Below are positions 8,678 through 16,822 of a DNA stretch of 64,000 nucleotides, in pieces (positions within the stretch are counted from its first letter, which is position 1; the number at the start of each line of letters is the position of its first letter). The notes under the pieces were generated by a model that was given only the letters and a program-made list of their open reading frames with translations, was not told the DNA's origin and ran no database searches. This DNA is from Streptomyces sp. CG 926 (GTDB taxonomy: Bacteria > Actinomycetota > Actinomycetes > Streptomycetales > Streptomycetaceae), in contig NZ_QGGZ01000005.1 of NCBI RefSeq assembly GCF_003148825.1, forward strand, positions 310,001 through 374,000, read 5' to 3'. The position numbers and the translations under genes were made by a program.

Positions 8678-9472
8678 ATGATCCTCTGGCTGCTCAACCA
8701 CCTCAGCACCTTCGTCATCGCCGTCCTCGTGGTCGGCGGCCTCACCGGCCTCGCCGTGGCCGGGAGCGTGGCCGCCCGCCGCCGGTTCCCGCACCTGGCC
8801 CGTGGCGAGCACAACGAGATGGTCGGGGTCGCGCTCGGCATGTTCGGCGCGATCTACGGCATCATCCTGGCCTTCGTCGTCGTCACCCTGTGGACGCAGC
8901 GGGAGAACACCGAGACCATCGTCGCCACCGAGGCCAGCGAACTCGCCGCCGTCGTGCGCAGCGCCGACGCCTTCCCCGCAGCCGACCGGGCACGCGTGCA
9001 TCAGGCGGTCGGCGCGTACACGCACGCCGTCGTCGAGGTGCAATGGCCGCTGATGCGCGAGGGCCGGCCGAGCTTCGAGGCGACCGGCGCACAGACCCAC
9101 GCCCTCTACGAGGCCCTCCTGGCGTACGAGCCGCAGGGCCCCCGCGCCGAGACCTTCTACGCCGAGGCGGTCACCCGCCTGAACGACGTCAACGCGCAGC
9201 GTCGGGCCCGCGTCACCATGGCCGAGACCTCACTGCCGGTCCTGCTCCAGGTGCTGGTGTACGGGGGCGCGTTCGTGATCGTCCCGCTCACCTTCCTCTT
9301 CGGGCTGCGCAGCCTGAAGATGCAGCTGCTCTTCGTATCGGCGGTGGCCGGGCTGATCGGCTTCAGCCTGTTGCTGGTGGTGGCTCTGGACCGCCCGTTC
9401 GCGGGGGACCTGAGCGTGACCCCGGCGCCTTACAAGGAGGCGGCCCTGGCGCAGTTCTGGGTCGCCGGCTGA
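8678..9472 (+). CDS. DUF4239-type (bestrophin-like) membrane protein
   Basis: A 264-residue protein with two N-terminal hydrophobic helices (about residues 5-28 and 48-68) and two near the C-terminus (about 195-245). These frame a soluble central region of about 120 residues rich in Ala, Arg and Glu. This topology and the start of the second helix (NEMVGVALGMFGAIYGIILAFVVVTLW) match the DUF4239/bestrophin-like family common in Streptomyces, whose members are suspected but not proven to form ion channels. The start is the ATG of MILWLLNHL, because the longer in-frame extension is not protein-like. Confidence 0.8.
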   Translation: MILWLLNHLSTFVIAVLVVGGLTGLAVAGSVAARRRFPHLARGEHNEMVGVALGMFGAIYGIILAFVVVTLWTQRENTETIVATEASELAAVVRSADAFPAADRARVHQAVGAYTHAVVEVQWPLMREGRPSFEATGAQTHALYEALLAYEPQGPRAETFYAEAVTRLNDVNAQRRARVTMAETSLPVLLQVLVYGGAFVIVPLTFLFGLRSLKMQLLFVSAVAGLIGFSLLLVVALDRPFAGDLSVTPAPYKEAALAQFWVAG

Positions 9473-9599
9473 GCGGGCCGCGGACTGTCAAGTCCCGAAC
9501 TCCAGCGACGTGACGCGATCCGGTCCCTCGGGCTGACTGGAGGCACGGGCTCACCACCCACCACCCACCACCCGGCTTCGCCCCCCGAGGAGCACTCCC

Positions 9600-10058
9600 A
9601 TGGCCGTCACCCGCACCCGTACCCACGCCCACGCCCGTGCCCGCAGCCGCCGTCTCGTCCTGTTCGTCGTCATGGCGGCTCTGGCCGCCCTGGCCGTCGT
9701 GGGTGCCTCCCTGATCCACGGGGCCCTCGCCGCCCCCGCGACGACGCGTGCCCCGCACTCCACCACCGCTCCGGACTCCCACGACGCCGCCGGCTCCGGC
9801 CGCCGCCTGTGGTCGGCGTTCAAGCACCTGTGGACGAACGTCGGCATGGCCGGGAGGTCCCCGCACGTGGGTCGGGTGGGCCCGCCACCGGACGTCCGTG
9901 CGGTGGCGGCGGCGGCCGGGAACGCCGACGGGCGGCGTACGCCGACCGTCGTGTCGGTGTACGCCGCCCAGGGGCGGGACGGCTTTGCGGGAGGAGGCCC
10001 GCGCGCTCATACCGCTTACTTCGGGTCGCGGTTGAACGAGGCCGCCGACCAGCGGTAG
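9600..10058 (+). CDS. hypothetical protein with N-terminal membrane anchor
   Basis: A 152-residue reading frame with a good Shine-Dalgarno (GAGGAG) before its ATG, an Arg/His-rich N-terminus and one hydrophobic segment (LVLFVVMAALAALAVVGASLIHGALA). The remainder is low in complexity and has no recognised domain. Its last 43 bases run antisense into the 3' end of the ABC permease gene, so the C-terminus may be an artefact of read-through. Real translation is plausible because of the ribosome site and hydrophobic helix, but not certain. Confidence 0.45.
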   Translation: MAVTRTRTHAHARARSRRLVLFVVMAALAALAVVGASLIHGALAAPATTRAPHSTTAPDSHDAAGSGRRLWSAFKHLWTNVGMAGRSPHVGRVGPPPDVRAVAAAAGNADGRRTPTVVSVYAAQGRDGFAGGGPRAHTAYFGSRLNEAADQR

Positions 10059-10810
10059 CCGAGCACCGCCAGAGCGATGGACCAGGCGACCGCGAGCCAT
10101 CCGTTGTAGCCGATCTCGGTGCCGAGGAGCAGACCGCGCAGGGTCTCGATGGCCGGCGTGAACGGCTGGTACTGGGCGATCGGCTGGAACCAGCCCGGCA
10201 TCGCCTCGACCGGGGTGAACGCGCTGGAGATGAGCGGCAGCAGGATCAGCGGCATCGCGCTGTTGCTGGCGGCCTCGGCGTTCGGGCTGGCCATGCCCAT
10301 CCCGACGGCGATCCAGGTCAGGGCCAGGGCGAAGAGCGCGATCAGCCCGAACGCGGCCAGCCATTCCAGGGCGGTGGCGTCCGTGGAGCGGAAGCCGATG
10401 GCGACGGCGACGGCGCCGACGAGGACCACACTGGCGAGTGACTGCAGGACGCTGCCGACGACATGCCCGACGAGCACGGAGCCGCGGTAGATCGCCATGG
10501 TGCGGAAGCGGGCGATGATGCCCTCGGACATGTCGGTGGAGACGGACACCGCGGCGCCGATCACGGTGCTGCCAATGGTCATCAGCAGGATGCCCGGGAC
10601 GACGTACGCGATGTAGTCGGAGCGGCCGGCGCCGCCACCACCACCCATACCGGCGCTCATCACGTCGCCGAAGATGTAGACGAAGAGCAGCAGCAGCATG
10701 ACCGGGGTGAGCAGCAGGTTCAGCGTCAGCGACGGGTAGCGGCGGGCGTGCAGGAGGTTGCGGCGCAGCATCGTGGAGCAGTCGCGCGCGGCGAGGGAGA
10801 GGGAGCTCAT
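10016..10810 (-). CDS. ABC-2 type transporter permease (DrrB-like)
   Basis: A 264-residue membrane protein with six hydrophobic segments and the ABC-2 family hallmarks: cytoplasmic start, LLLTPVMLLLLFVYIFGD, VVPGILLMTIGS and the late PLILLPLISSAFTPVEAMPGW motif. It resembles the DrrB/daunorubicin-resistance class of drug or lipid exporters. Its start codon overlaps the stop of the ATPase gene (ATGA), so the two subunits are coupled. A Gly-rich loop follows the second helix. The transported compound is unknown; the adjacent regulator suggests inducible export. Confidence 0.9.
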   Translation of the reverse strand: MSSLSLAARDCSTMLRRNLLHARRYPSLTLNLLLTPVMLLLLFVYIFGDVMSAGMGGGGGAGRSDYIAYVVPGILLMTIGSTVIGAAVSVSTDMSEGIIARFRTMAIYRGSVLVGHVVGSVLQSLASVVLVGAVAVAIGFRSTDATALEWLAAFGLIALFALALTWIAVGMGMASPNAEAASNSAMPLILLPLISSAFTPVEAMPGWFQPIAQYQPFTPAIETLRGLLLGTEIGYNGWLAVAWSIALAVLGYRWSAASFNRDPK

Positions 10811-11772
10811 CGGACGTTCTCCTCGGACTGGTGGGTGATGACGGCGGACGGCCCGGTGAGGGCGAAGAACACGTCGTCGAGGTCGGGGGTGTGCACGGTC
10901 AGCTCGTCCGCCTCGATGCCGGCGGCCTCCAACCGGTCCAGGACCGCGCGCAGTTCGCGCTGGCTGCCGTCGCTGGGGATCTGCAGTGCCAGTGCCTCGT
11001 CGTCCCGGGTGACCTCGTGCAGGGCGAGGGTCGCGGAGCGGTAGGCGGCCGGGTCGGTGAAGCGGAGCCGGACGTGTCCGCCGGGGATCAGCCGCTTCAG
11101 TTCGTCGGCGGTGCCCTGGGCGGCGATCCTGCCGTCGTTGAGCACGGCGATGCGGTCGGCGAGCTGGTCGGCCTCCTCCAGGTACTGGGTGGTGAGGAAG
11201 ACGGTGACGCCGCCCGTGACGAGTTCGCGGATGATCTGCCACATGTTGTGGCGGCTGCGCGGGTCGAGGCCGGTCGTGGGCTCGTCGAGGAAGATCACCC
11301 GCGGGTCGCCGACCAGCGTCATCGCGATGTCGAGGCGGCGCTTCATGCCGCCGGAGTAGCTCGCGGCGGGCTTCTTGGCGGCCTCGACCAGGTCGAAGCG
11401 TTCCAGCAACTCGCCGGCGACCCGCCGCCCCTCGCTGCGGGAGAGGTGGTGCAGGTCGGCCATCAGGAGCATGTTCTCCTCGCCGGTGATCAGGCCGTCG
11501 ACGGCGGAGAACTGGCCGGTGACACCGATCGAGGCGCGTACCGCCTGCGGGTCGGCGGCCAGGTCGTGGCCGTTGACGTGGATGGATCCGGTGCCCGGGT
11601 CGGCGCCCAGGAGGGTGGAGAGGATCTTGACGGCGGTGGTCTTGCCGGCGCCGTTCGGGCCGAGGAGGGAGAAGACCGTGCCGGCGGGGACCGCCAGGTC
11701 GATCCCGTCGAGAACGAGCTTGTCGCCGTAGGACTTTCGCAGCCCGTTCGCCGCGATGGCCAGGTCGGTCAT
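10807..11772 (-). CDS. ABC transporter ATP-binding protein (DrrA-like)
   Basis: A 321-residue nucleotide-binding subunit with Walker A (GPNGAGKTT), Q-loop region, signature YSGGMKRRLD and Walker B VIFLDEPTTGLD, followed by the H-loop region TTQYLEEAD. The C-terminal roughly 100 residues match the DrrA-type extension (DLDDVFFALTG). It energises export by the permease encoded by the overlapping next gene. It is preceded by a GGAG ribosome site and, 33 bp upstream, by the DUF4097 gene, giving a three-gene operon. Confidence 0.93.
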   Translation of the reverse strand: MTDLAIAANGLRKSYGDKLVLDGIDLAVPAGTVFSLLGPNGAGKTTAVKILSTLLGADPGTGSIHVNGHDLAADPQAVRASIGVTGQFSAVDGLITGEENMLLMADLHHLSRSEGRRVAGELLERFDLVEAAKKPAASYSGGMKRRLDIAMTLVGDPRVIFLDEPTTGLDPRSRHNMWQIIRELVTGGVTVFLTTQYLEEADQLADRIAVLNDGRIAAQGTADELKRLIPGGHVRLRFTDPAAYRSATLALHEVTRDDEALALQIPSDGSQRELRAVLDRLEAAGIEADELTVHTPDLDDVFFALTGPSAVITHQSEENVR

Positions 11773-11805
11773 GGGAAGTGCTCCTTCGGAAGCGGTGACT
11801 GCGGG

Positions 11806-12480
11806 TCAGTTGCTGCGGGCGGTGATGTCGCCGTAGGAGGTGGTGGCGCGGATGTTCAGGCCGGCGGCGGCGCCGTCGGTGTTGGCGAGGGCGTTGTGGA
11901 CGCGGCCGTAGGCGGTGCCGGCGTCGAGGGTGGCGGAGACACCGCGGGCGGCTCCGACGGTGATGTCGCCCGCCTGGGTGGTCAGTTCGACGGCGCCGCG
12001 CAGGGCCTCGGCGACCTGGAGGTCGCCCTTCTGGGTGGTGATCCGCGCGGGGCCGCCGAGGCGGCCGACGGTGACGTCGCCGGCCATGAGGGTGAGGTGG
12101 GCGCCCGCGGTCTCGTCGAGCTTGACGGTGGCCCGGGCGCTTTCGAGGGTGACGTCGCCCAGGCGTCCGACGCCGCGGAACTCGGCGTCGGCGGTCTTCG
12201 CCTCGACGCTGGAGCCGGCGGGCAGTTGGACGGTGATCTCGACGTAGCCCGGGTTGTTGCCCAGGAGCCGGTTCTTCGCGGGCGCGGCGGTGATCCGCAG
12301 GACGCCGTCCTCGTACTCGGCGGTGGTCTGCTCGGCGGCCTTCACGTCGCGGCCCTTGGAGGCGTCGGCGGGGAGGATCTCGACGGTGGTGTCGGCCCGG
12401 TCGGCGGCGATGAACCGGATGAGCCCGGCGGGGATGTCCAGGACGGCGGAGATCGGGGCGGTGGTGGCGAACTTCTGCAT
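11806..12480 (-). CDS. DUF4097 beta-strand repeat protein
   Basis: A 224-residue protein made of short alternating beta-type repeats (DVTLESARATVKLDE, DVTVGRLGG, DLQVAEALRGAVELTTQAGDITVGAARG, then SYGDITARS), as in the DUF4097 adhesin-like family. It has no signal peptide. In this family the protein is often encoded beside ABC exporters or two-component systems, with unproven function. It is the first gene of the exporter operon, with a strong AAGGAGAAGG ribosome site, and is divergent from the MarR-like regulator. Confidence 0.85.
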   Translation of the reverse strand: MQKFATTAPISAVLDIPAGLIRFIAADRADTTVEILPADASKGRDVKAAEQTTAEYEDGVLRITAAPAKNRLLGNNPGYVEITVQLPAGSSVEAKTADAEFRGVGRLGDVTLESARATVKLDETAGAHLTLMAGDVTVGRLGGPARITTQKGDLQVAEALRGAVELTTQAGDITVGAARGVSATLDAGTAYGRVHNALANTDGAAAGLNIRATTSYGDITARSN

Positions 12481-12547
12481 GGTTCCTTCTCCTTCATCAG
12501 CGGCTGCGCTCCGTGCGCCCCGCGGTTTCCGATGAACGAAAAGCTAC

Positions 12548-12670
12548 GTTGCATTCAATGAACTGGCAACAGGCTCGTTGCGTCGAATCCTTGTCACTGC
12601 AGGTCAAGGCCTAAATTTCATTGCAATGGTTTCCCGCTTAACGCAACACGGTGCAGTTGCATCGTTGCAA
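12548..12670. promoter_or_regulatory. candidate operator cluster for the MarR-like regulator
   Basis: The AT-richer divergent gap holds three related palindromes: GTTGC...GCAAC at 12548-12570, the perfect 10-mer CATTGCAATG at 12619-12628, and TTGCATCGTTGCAA at 12657-12670. All share the TTGCA/TGCAA half-site. Such repetition between a MarR-type gene and its probable target operon is typical of operator sites; binding itself is inferred. Confidence 0.6.
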
Positions 12671-12726
12671 TGGAATGGAAGTGAACGCTATAGTGGCCGA
12701 CACCACGGACCATGAAGGAGACCGCG

Positions 12727-13461
12727 ATGCCGGGTGGCAGGCTCAATCAGCAGGAACGCCAACAGATCGCGCTGGGATTGGCCGACGACCTCGCCTACGC
12801 CGAGATCGCCCGTCGCCTGGACCGCCCCACCTCGACGATCTCGCGCGAGGTCATGCGCAACGGCGGACCCAACGCCTACCGCGCCGACCTGGCCCACCGC
12901 GCCACCGAACGCCGCGCCCACCGGCGCAGCCAGGGCGCACCCCGCGGCCCGGAGGCGCCCCCGCAGGCGCACGGACGCGACCCCGAAGCGGTGCGCGAGT
13001 TCGAGGACGTGTTCACCGATGTCCTCGTCCAGGCCGGCACGCCCAAGATGATGGCCCGGGTGATGTCCTGCCTCTACATCACGGACACGGGCAGCCTCAC
13101 CGCGGCCGAACTCGTCCAGCGCCTCGCGGTCAGCCCGGCGTCCATCTCCAAGGCGATCACGTTCCTGGAAGGTCAGGGCCTCGTCCGCAGGGAACGCGAC
13201 GAACGCCGCCGCGAGCGCTACTTCGTCGACGACGACGTCTGGTACCAGGCCACCATCGCCAGCGCCCGCACCAACGCCCAGATCATAGAAACCGCACGTC
13301 AGGGCGTGAGCATCCTCGGCCCCGACACCCCGGCCGCCCATCGTCTGGAGAACATCGCCCGCTTCATGGACTTCGTCTCCGAGGGCATCACCCGCGCCGC
13401 GGAACAGGCGCGCGCGGTCCTCCACGCGAAGCCGGGAACACCCCCGGGCGACACTCCCTAA
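12727..13461 (+). CDS. MarR/GbsR-type transcriptional regulator with N-terminal IS30-like HTH
   Basis: A 244-residue regulator starting at the ATG seven bases after AAGGAG. Residues about 5-60 form an HTH_38 module (LNQQERQQIALGLADDLAYAEIARRLDRPTSTISREV), the type found at the front of IS30 transposases. Residues about 95-235 form a MarR/GbsR winged helix (LTAAELVQRLAVSPASISKAITFLEGQGLVRRERDERRRERYFV). The likely role is repression of the divergent DUF4097-ABC exporter operon and of itself through the TTGCA palindromes. A ligand is implied by the family but not identifiable. Confidence 0.85.
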   Translation: MPGGRLNQQERQQIALGLADDLAYAEIARRLDRPTSTISREVMRNGGPNAYRADLAHRATERRAHRRSQGAPRGPEAPPQAHGRDPEAVREFEDVFTDVLVQAGTPKMMARVMSCLYITDTGSLTAAELVQRLAVSPASISKAITFLEGQGLVRRERDERRRERYFVDDDVWYQATIASARTNAQIIETARQGVSILGPDTPAAHRLENIARFMDFVSEGITRAAEQARAVLHAKPGTPPGDTP

Positions 13462-13829
13462 GCGACGTTCGTGCGGCCCGACGCCGCCTCGATCACCTCG
13501 TCCAGCACCTCGCGGGAGCGGATCAGATCGCCGATCATCCGGTCGATCCGCTCCCGCTCCGTGGCCAGTTCGGCCACCAGGGCCGGGGTGGCGCGCACCG
13601 ACGGGCCGCCGTCCTCGTCGCGCATGCAGGGCAGGATCTGCGCGATCTTCGTGCTGTGCAGACCGGCCGCGTACAGCTCCTGGATCCGGATGACGCGGTC
13701 GACCGCCCGCTCGGGGAAGTCCCGGTGACCGCCGGGCGTCCGGTCCGAAGCGAGCAGGCCCTGCTGCTCGTAGTAGCGCAGCGAACGCTCACCGACCCCG
13801 GTGCGCGCAGCCAGTTCACCGATCCGCAT
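13458..13829 (-). CDS. MerR-family transcriptional regulator
   Basis: A 123-residue protein with the MerR DNA-binding head (MRIGELAARTGVGERSLRYYEQQGLL, then GHRDFPERAVDRVIRIQELYAAG) and a C-terminal coiled-coil dimerisation helix. There is no cysteine cluster in the tail, so a metal sensor is unlikely. The single Cys at ILPCMRDEDGG is typical of the class regulating oxidoreductases. Its 3' end overlaps the convergent MarR-like gene by four bases. It is divergent from the Old Yellow Enzyme gene, which carries a MerR-type promoter. Confidence 0.9.
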   Translation of the reverse strand: MRIGELAARTGVGERSLRYYEQQGLLASDRTPGGHRDFPERAVDRVIRIQELYAAGLHSTKIAQILPCMRDEDGGPSVRATPALVAELATERERIDRMIGDLIRSREVLDEVIEAASGRTNVA

Positions 13830-13879
13830 GCCCCACCCCGTCCACCCCGTCCGGCCGTCGATCCCGTCGACCCGGACCC

Positions 13880-13911
13880 TTGAACCTGACATCAATGTCA
13901 GCTTTTACGGT
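13880..13911 (+). promoter_or_regulatory. MerR-type promoter with operator in an overlong spacer
   Basis: A perfect inverted repeat CTGACAT-CA-ATGTCAG (13886-13901) lies between a -35-like TTGAAC (13880-13885) and a -10-like TACGGT (13906-13911). The spacer is 20 bp, the overlong spacing that MerR regulators correct by untwisting. The -10 box ends six bases before the ATG of the next gene, so its mRNA would be leaderless. Confidence 0.65.
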
Positions 13912-13917
13912 ACCGGC

Positions 13918-15024
13918 ATGACGCAGACACAGCACGGTCCCGCCGCCTCCCGCCTCTTCGCACCCGCCCGCCTCGGCGGTCTGGAACTGCCCAACCGCCT
14001 GGTGATGGCCCCGCTGACCCGCAACCGCGCCGGGGCCGACGGAGTACCCGGCGAACTCATGGCCACGTACTACGCCCAGCGGGCCTCGGCCGGGCTGATC
14101 ATCGCCGAGGCCAGCACCCCGAACGCCGTCGGGCAGACCTACCCGCACATCCCCGGCATCCACACCCCGGCGCAGATCGCCGGCTGGCGCAGGGTCACCG
14201 AAGCCGTACGGGCCGCCGGCGGCGGGGAGATGTTCCTCCAACTCCAGCACGGCGGCCGGGTCGGCCACCCCGAGACCAGCGGGTACCTGCCGCTCGCCCC
14301 GTCCGCGGTGCCGTTCCCCGAGCAGTTGCTCACCCCCGGCGGCCTGCGCGACGGCGTCGTACCGCGCGCGATGACGGCCGAGGACATCCGGACCACGGTG
14401 GCCGACTTCGCGAGCGCGGCCCGCAACGCCGTCGACGCGGGCTTCGCCGGGGTGGAGGTGCACTCCGCCAACGGCCACCTGCTGCACCAGTTCCTCGCCG
14501 CCAACACCAACCGCCGTACCGACGAGTGGGGCGGCTCCGTGGAGAACCGCGTCCGCTTCACCGTCGAGGTGGTCCGGGCCGTCACCGAGGCCGTCGGCCC
14601 GGAGCGGGCCGGCGTACGGGTCTCGCCCGGAATCGACGTCAACGGGATCGAGGAGGGCGACACCGAGGAGATCTACCCGGCCCTGGTCAAGGCCCTGGCC
14701 GACCTGGCGCCGGCCTACCTGCACCAGGTCCACGCCGACCCCGACCGGCCCACCTTCGCGCAGATCCGCCGCGACTGGCCCGGCACCCTGATCGCCAACC
14801 CGGCGCTCTCCCGCGAAGAGGTCGCGGCCGACGGCGGAAAGCGCCGGGCCGAACGCCTCCTGTCCGAAGGCGTCGACCTCGTCGCGCTGGGCCGGGGCTT
14901 CCTCGCCAACCCCGACTTCGTGGCACGGCTGCGCACGGACGCGCCGCTCAACGAGATCCGGCCGGAGTTCCTGATGCACGTACAGGGCGCGGAGGGCTAC
15001 ACGGACTACCCGACCCTCACCTGA
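13918..15024 (+). CDS. alkene reductase / Old Yellow Enzyme family oxidoreductase
   Basis: A 368-residue FMN-dependent ene-reductase of the NADH:flavin oxidoreductase/Old Yellow Enzyme family, with a TIM-barrel fold. Motifs include the start FAPARLGGLELPNRLVMAPLTRNRA, LQLQHGGRVGHP, the active-site segment VEVHSANGHLLHQFL and NRRTDEWGGSVENR, and the late phosphate-binding VALGRGFLANPDF. It would reduce activated C=C bonds such as enals, enones or nitroalkenes. It is probably controlled by the divergent MerR regulator in response to electrophiles. Confidence 0.92.
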   Translation: MTQTQHGPAASRLFAPARLGGLELPNRLVMAPLTRNRAGADGVPGELMATYYAQRASAGLIIAEASTPNAVGQTYPHIPGIHTPAQIAGWRRVTEAVRAAGGGEMFLQLQHGGRVGHPETSGYLPLAPSAVPFPEQLLTPGGLRDGVVPRAMTAEDIRTTVADFASAARNAVDAGFAGVEVHSANGHLLHQFLAANTNRRTDEWGGSVENRVRFTVEVVRAVTEAVGPERAGVRVSPGIDVNGIEEGDTEEIYPALVKALADLAPAYLHQVHADPDRPTFAQIRRDWPGTLIANPALSREEVAADGGKRRAERLLSEGVDLVALGRGFLANPDFVARLRTDAPLNEIRPEFLMHVQGAEGYTDYPTLT

Positions 15025-15030
15025 AGCGGC

Positions 15031-15579
15031 CTATCCCTCACGCCAGTGGACGAAGGACACCTCGTCCGGCAGCTCCACGCTGATCGTGTCCTCCCGGAAC
15101 GCCGCGTCGCTCAGGAGCTCCCTCAGGAAGGCGGTCATGCCGAGCGGGTGCAGCTGCATCTCGGGGTGCGTGTGCCGCCCGCAGACCAGGACCGGCCGGC
15201 GATCCGGGTCGGGGTCCGTGGTCACCCAGCAGTAGATGTCCGCTCCTGACGTCACGCCCCAGGCCACGATGGACTCGGGGTCGACGTCGAAGTCGGCGCC
15301 GTCGCGGCACATCTCCCACGTCTCGCGGGCGTTCTCCGTCTCGTCCCGCGGCCCCGGGCCGTCCCGGTACGGCCACCCCTCGGCCCGCAGCGCCGGCAGC
15401 AGGACGCTGATGCCGTCGCTGATCGCCCCCGACCCGTACACCTCCATGAAGCGGACGTAGTCGGAGGGGAACCGGGTCCTCCAGGCGGCCTCGACCTCGT
15501 CCCAGTCGACCCGCTCGTCGACCCCCTGGGCCACCGGTATCAGCTCGGCGAGCGCCGCCATAGCGTCCAGCCCGTGCAT
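15031..15579 (-). CDS. SMI1/KNR4 family protein
   Basis: A 182-residue protein with the SMI1/KNR4 pattern: WDEVEAAWRTRFPSDYVRFMEVYGSGAISDGISVLLP near the N-terminus, then FDVDPESIVAWGVTSGADIYCWVTTDP and RHTHPEMQLHPLGMTAFLRELL. In bacteria this superfamily includes many immunity proteins of polymorphic toxins, but also other scaffolds. No toxin gene adjoins it here. The ATG was chosen because AAGGGG lies six bases upstream; a TTG seven codons earlier is the alternative. Confidence 0.85.
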   Translation of the reverse strand: MHGLDAMAALAELIPVAQGVDERVDWDEVEAAWRTRFPSDYVRFMEVYGSGAISDGISVLLPALRAEGWPYRDGPGPRDETENARETWEMCRDGADFDVDPESIVAWGVTSGADIYCWVTTDPDPDRRPVLVCGRHTHPEMQLHPLGMTAFLRELLSDAAFREDTISVELPDEVSFVHWREG

Positions 15580-15611
15580 GTGCCACCCCTTGTCGCGCAA
15601 CCCGCGCCGTC

Positions 15612-15653
15612 CGCGCCACCCGCGCCACCCGCGCCACCCGCGCCACCCGCGCC
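15612..15653. repeat. 9-bp tandem repeat
   Basis: Four complete copies of CGCGCCACC (15612-15647) plus a partial fifth, in the gap between the SMI1/KNR4 and VOC genes. No array structure or spacer is present. Confidence 0.85.
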
Positions 15654-15681
15654 GGGCGGCGCGACGTATCCGCAGGTCAGC

Positions 15682-16098
15682 TTACGAGGACACGGCGGCC
15701 TGGCCCCAGGTGCGGGAGCAGAGCACGAGCCGGTAGCCGTCGGGGTCGACGACGGTGACTCCCCACTCGTCCCAGTACGGATTGTGGGAGGCGACACGAG
15801 TCCCGCCGTGCTCGACCAGCCGCTGGACGAGGGCCTCGTCGGGGGTCTCGCCGAGATAGACCACGAACAGGTCGTCGACGGTCGGAGCGGGCAGGATCGG
15901 GTTCGAGGCGTCCCGGGTGAGCTCGAAGTGCCAGCCGCCGCCGGCCGGGCCGACCATCAAAAGGTCGTGTTCCCCGGCCACGCTCTCGGCGCTCCGCCAC
16001 TGCACTTCCAGCCCGAGCCCGCCGACGTAGAACCGCTCGGCGGCCGCCAGGTCGAGGGAGGGCCGGGCGACGCGTACATGCGCATGTGAATCGATCAT
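15682..16098 (-). CDS. VOC family (glyoxalase/bleomycin-resistance fold) protein
   Basis: A 138-residue protein with one complete vicinal-oxygen-chelate unit: the N-terminal beta-alpha part LDLAAAERFYVGGLGLEVQW, the central beta hairpin, and the C-terminal VTVVDPDGYRLVLCSR. These proteins are dimers that act as metal-dependent lyases or dioxygenases, or bind drugs. The N-terminal HAH and the terminal Glu-equivalent position are not clearly conserved as metal ligands, so catalysis is uncertain. No partner gene suggests a substrate. Confidence 0.85.
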   Translation of the reverse strand: MIDSHAHVRVARPSLDLAAAERFYVGGLGLEVQWRSAESVAGEHDLLMVGPAGGGWHFELTRDASNPILPAPTVDDLFVVYLGETPDEALVQRLVEHGGTRVASHNPYWDEWGVTVVDPDGYRLVLCSRTWGQAAVSS

Positions 16099-16212
16099 GC
16101 GTGCCAGCGTACGAAACCCCTCCGGCTCAGGCCTGGTTGGGCCGACCGCAGCGCGGCCGACCCATCGGCCGGAGACCCTGGGTGACAGGCCCCGGCCGAC
16201 AGGTGCTGGTCG

Positions 16213-16455
16213 TCAGGCGCCCAGGTGGTAGGCCTTGGCCCACTCCTTCTCGCCCGCCTTCTCGCAGTTGTCGGCGTACAGGGGGCCGATCTTCGCCGGA
16301 ACGCCGGCGAACGAGGAGCAGTTGGACGCGAAGGCCTTGTGCCCGGCGGAGAAGCCTTCGATGTCGACACCGTCGTTGGCCAGGGCCGCGCCGGCGCCGC
16401 CCAGCAGGATGCCGGCAGCCAGGACAGACGCCGTCAGGGCAGAGCGAATACGCAT
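16213..16455 (-). CDS. small secreted protein with two cysteines
   Basis: An 80-residue protein with a textbook signal peptide (MRIRSALTASVLAAGILLGGAG, cleavage expected near ALA-ND at about residue 26). The mature part is about 54 residues, with two cysteines that could form a disulphide (SNCSSF and DNCEKA). It is preceded by a good ribosome site (GGAG). Similar exported miniproteins are common in Streptomyces, with no known function. Confidence 0.8.
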   Translation of the reverse strand: MRIRSALTASVLAAGILLGGAGAALANDGVDIEGFSAGHKAFASNCSSFAGVPAKIGPLYADNCEKAGEKEWAKAYHLGA

Positions 16456-16573
16456 GACACTCTCCTAAAGATCTCGATCGACGCGCCGGACAGACGGCAC
16501 GCGACCAGCTCAACATCACGGAGAGTTCACTGGAAACGGTGATTCACCCCAATGGCGGTCACCCACTGTCACC

Positions 16574-16822
16574 TCACGGGTGTGAGGTGACCTCCGCGAG
16601 GAAGACGGCCCAGCTCGCACCGGTCACGGCCACCTCGGGCCCGGCCGTCACCTTGGAGTCCCGGACGTGGACGAGGCCGGCGTGGGCGGCGACCTCGACA
16701 CAGTCGTCGCCGTCACCACTGCTGTACGTGGACTTGTGCCACGACAGGGCGACCTCGACGCAGCTGTCGCCGTCACCACTGCTGTAACTGCTCTTGAACC
16801 AACGCAGCTGGGAGCTGTTCAC
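16574..16822 (-). CDS. DUF397 protein with duplicated N-terminal motif
   Basis: An 82-residue protein whose start overlaps the stop of the HTH regulator gene. The DUF397 core normally has one copy of a W/F-x-K-S-S-Y-S-x-G-D-G-C-V-E-V-A motif followed by VHVRDSK. Here the motif occurs twice in succession (residues 9-25 and 28-44) before AAHAGLVHVRDSK and the C-terminal WAVFLAEV. DUF397 proteins partner the upstream Scr1-type regulator; in related cases they inhibit or co-act with it. The internal duplication may alter the regulator contact. Confidence 0.9.
   Translation of the reverse strand: MNSSQLRWFKSSYSSGDGDSCVEVALSWHKSTYSSGDGDDCVEVAAHAGLVHVRDSKVTAGPEVAVTGASWAVFLAEVTSHP

Noticed and set aside
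15612-15653. Tandem GC repeats considered as a CRISPR or origin-like array
   Set aside because: The unit is only 9 bp, without spacers, and sits in a short intergenic gap. The same holds for the repeats at 31821-31856 and 41544-41570.
16213-16455. Considered as a bacteriocin or lanthipeptide precursor
   Set aside because: It has a standard signal peptide and only two cysteines, with no modification enzymes nearby.
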